A DNA stretch of 6,612 nt, taken from assembly GCA_021156225.1 (NCBI GenBank), contig JAJNBN010000206.1:1-6612 (forward strand), given 5' to 3'. Both the position numbers and the translations under genes were made by a program. The first letter of the stretch is position 1, and each line of letters begins with the position of its first letter. Below are positions 5,917 to 6,612 of this stretch, one piece after another. A model generated the notes under the pieces. It was not told the origin of the DNA, made no database searches, and worked only from the letters and a program-made list of their open reading frames with translations. The DNA comes from Verrucomicrobiota bacterium. Lineage in GTDB: Bacteria > Verrucomicrobiota > Verrucomicrobiia > Limisphaerales > JAEYXS01.

Positions 5917-6183
5917 GTGATCAAAGAGTTCAAAAAGCTGTTGGATGATTTGGCTGATGTGCCAGTTGCTCAGCACCGTGAACAGATAGACGCCGCGATA
6001 AATGACGCGAGGGATTTGATCGAGCACGGCGAGGAGGGCGTAGCCCTAGAAAACATTTGCCAGAATCTTTATGAGTGGGATTTTCCGTTGTCTCGCGCAC
6101 ACTACGAGAGACTTCAGCAGATAGGACGACACTATGGTTTTGAAAATCACACATGGAGTTTCTTGGCGAAGATTGTGGCCTAA
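5917..6183 (+). CDS. Cassette 5: MafI-like immunity-type protein
   Basis: An 88-residue, mainly helical cytoplasmic protein starting at GTG (5917). The pattern LIEHGEEGVALENICQNLYE (34-53), then WDFPLSRAHYERLQQIG (54-70) and a C-terminal TWSFLAKIV, resembles small immunity proteins of the MafI type, which neutralise polymorphic toxins. This rests on pattern recall rather than a search. No toxin gene lies beside it, so it would be an orphan immunity gene, a role plausible for a cassette that protects its host from neighbours. The GTG start is preferred because no other Met or Val start keeps the N-terminal helix. Its stop TAA (6181-6183) lies inside the R'' box of the following attC. Confidence 0.72.
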   Translation: MIKEFKKLLDDLADVPVAQHREQIDAAINDARDLIEHGEEGVALENICQNLYEWDFPLSRAHYERLQQIGRHYGFENHTWSFLAKIVA

Positions 6184-6276
6184 CCAATCGCTGCAGCCAA
6201 CGCCGGATGGCGCTGGCATCTCCGCATTCGCGGGCTACGTAATTGATCCGGCGTGGCTGAGCTTGGTTCGTTAGGC
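6178..6276 (+). repeat. attC site 5 (99 bp)
   Basis: GCCTAAC at 6178-6184 and GTTAGGC at 6270-6276. The left inner arm CAGCCAACGCCGGAT pairs with the right arm ATCCGGCGTGGCTGAG, leaving one extra A on the left. The arm sequence differs from attC 2-4, but the pairing and the asymmetry are kept, evidence that structure rather than sequence is conserved. Confidence 0.9.
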
Positions 6277-6297
6277 GTCGCTACACGCACTGTGTGA

Positions 6298-6612
6298 ATG
6301 AACCCGAAGATCGACTTCCAACTTGTTGAGGTGCTTGCTGATGGTCGCGTCACCGGTCGCAATTGCGGCGCGGATGCACCCGTGGGCACTATCTTTTCCA
6401 GTTTACGTCGTCGCGACTTTCCTCCTTTCAAGCCTGGTGAGAGTATCGCTGACCCTGACCTTGTTTTTGTTCGCGAGATTTCTCTCCGTTTGGACGCTGT
6501 CGAGATGTATCAGCGCCAAATGGACTTCGTGGGCAGTGGCCATACCGCCGCGCTCAGTCTTTCCGGCAGCGATTTGGCTGCCGTCGCCGAGTTCGTATCT
6601 ACAGCACCACAG
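6298..6612 (+). CDS. Cassette 6: protein of unknown function, cut by the window edge
   Basis: An open frame from ATG at 6298, 21 bases after GTTAGGC, running to the right edge with no stop: 105 residues, C-terminus missing. It begins MNPKIDFQLVEVLADGRVTG. The alternation FQLVEVLADGRVTGR (7-21), PVGTIF (28-33) and VREISLRLDAVEMYQRQMD (58-76), then GHTAALSLSG (81-90), suggests a small beta barrel like domain 2 of translation GTPases, where a G-x-T/V-x-x-x-L-x-G turn is common. That is structural inference only. Its position in a cassette and uniform codon use support it as real. Confidence 0.65.
   Translation, partial: MNPKIDFQLVEVLADGRVTGRNCGADAPVGTIFSSLRRRDFPPFKPGESIADPDLVFVREISLRLDAVEMYQRQMDFVGSGHTAALSLSGSDLAAVAEFVSTAPQ

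Larger units (their letters stand above)
4208..6612 (+). mobile_element. Integron gene cassette array, six cassettes, last one incomplete
   Basis: Five attC sites split this stretch into single-gene cassettes. With cleavage between G and TT of each GTTAGGC box, the cassettes are 4208-4690, 4691-4983, 4984-5429, 5430-5897, 5898-6270 and 6271 to beyond the right edge. All six genes point the same way as the attC sites, and each nearly fills its cassette, which is the classic layout. No integrase gene is in the window, so this is either part of a chromosomal integron whose intI lies elsewhere or a CALIN. The three central attC sites are very similar to each other, as in sedentary chromosomal integrons. 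Base composition looks a little less GC-rich than the two genes on the left. Confidence 0.9.

Noticed and set aside
4571..6276. Repeated motifs read as a CRISPR array
   Set aside because: Spacing is about 290-480 bp and irregular, the units are 93-126 bp palindromes with variable centres, and genes lie between them. This is attC architecture, not CRISPR.

Overview
The window joins a conventional chromosomal segment (about 1-2700) to an array of integron gene cassettes (about 4208 to the right edge), with about 1.5 kb of gene-poor, repeat-bearing DNA between them. The organism cannot be named from this sequence. The secreted short ceramidase-type hydrolase, the GC-rich coding style and the intergenic repeats would suit a Verrucomicrobiota or Planctomycetota-type soil or freshwater bacterium. 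That is inference, with low to moderate confidence.

Left part: a signal-peptide-bearing neutral/alkaline ceramidase-like hydrolase on the + strand converges on a SAM-dependent methyltransferase of the Methyltransf_32/METTL25-like type on the - strand. Only 10 bp separate their stop codons. They look like ordinary, intact, functionally unrelated genes.

Middle part (about 2693-4207): I see no convincing gene. It holds two copies of a 38-bp pyrimidine-rich repeat, two copies of a strong hairpin repeat (12-14 bp perfect stems), an AT-richer patch and a long polypyrimidine tract. A short minus-strand reading frame resembles the tail of a lost gene, but this is weak. No integron integrase is present here, although it would normally sit next to the first cassette.

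Right part: five attC recombination sites (126, 93, 93, 93 and 99 bp) all have GCCTAAC and GTTAGGC outer boxes, paired inner arms and a one-base asymmetry between the arms. They separate six small + strand genes, one per cassette and all in the same orientation. In order these encode a multi-pass membrane protein, a 57-aa acidic protein, a lipoprotein with CxxH/CxxC motifs, a single-pass anchored protein, a MafI-like immunity-type protein, and a protein cut by the right edge. The three central attC sites are nearly alike, as expected of a sedentary chromosomal integron or a cluster of attC sites lacking an integrase (CALIN). The array begins at a GTTAATC box preceded by an inverted TTAAC, a candidate attI-like site or an eroded junction. 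The cassettes probably form no pathway; what unites them is their mode of capture.
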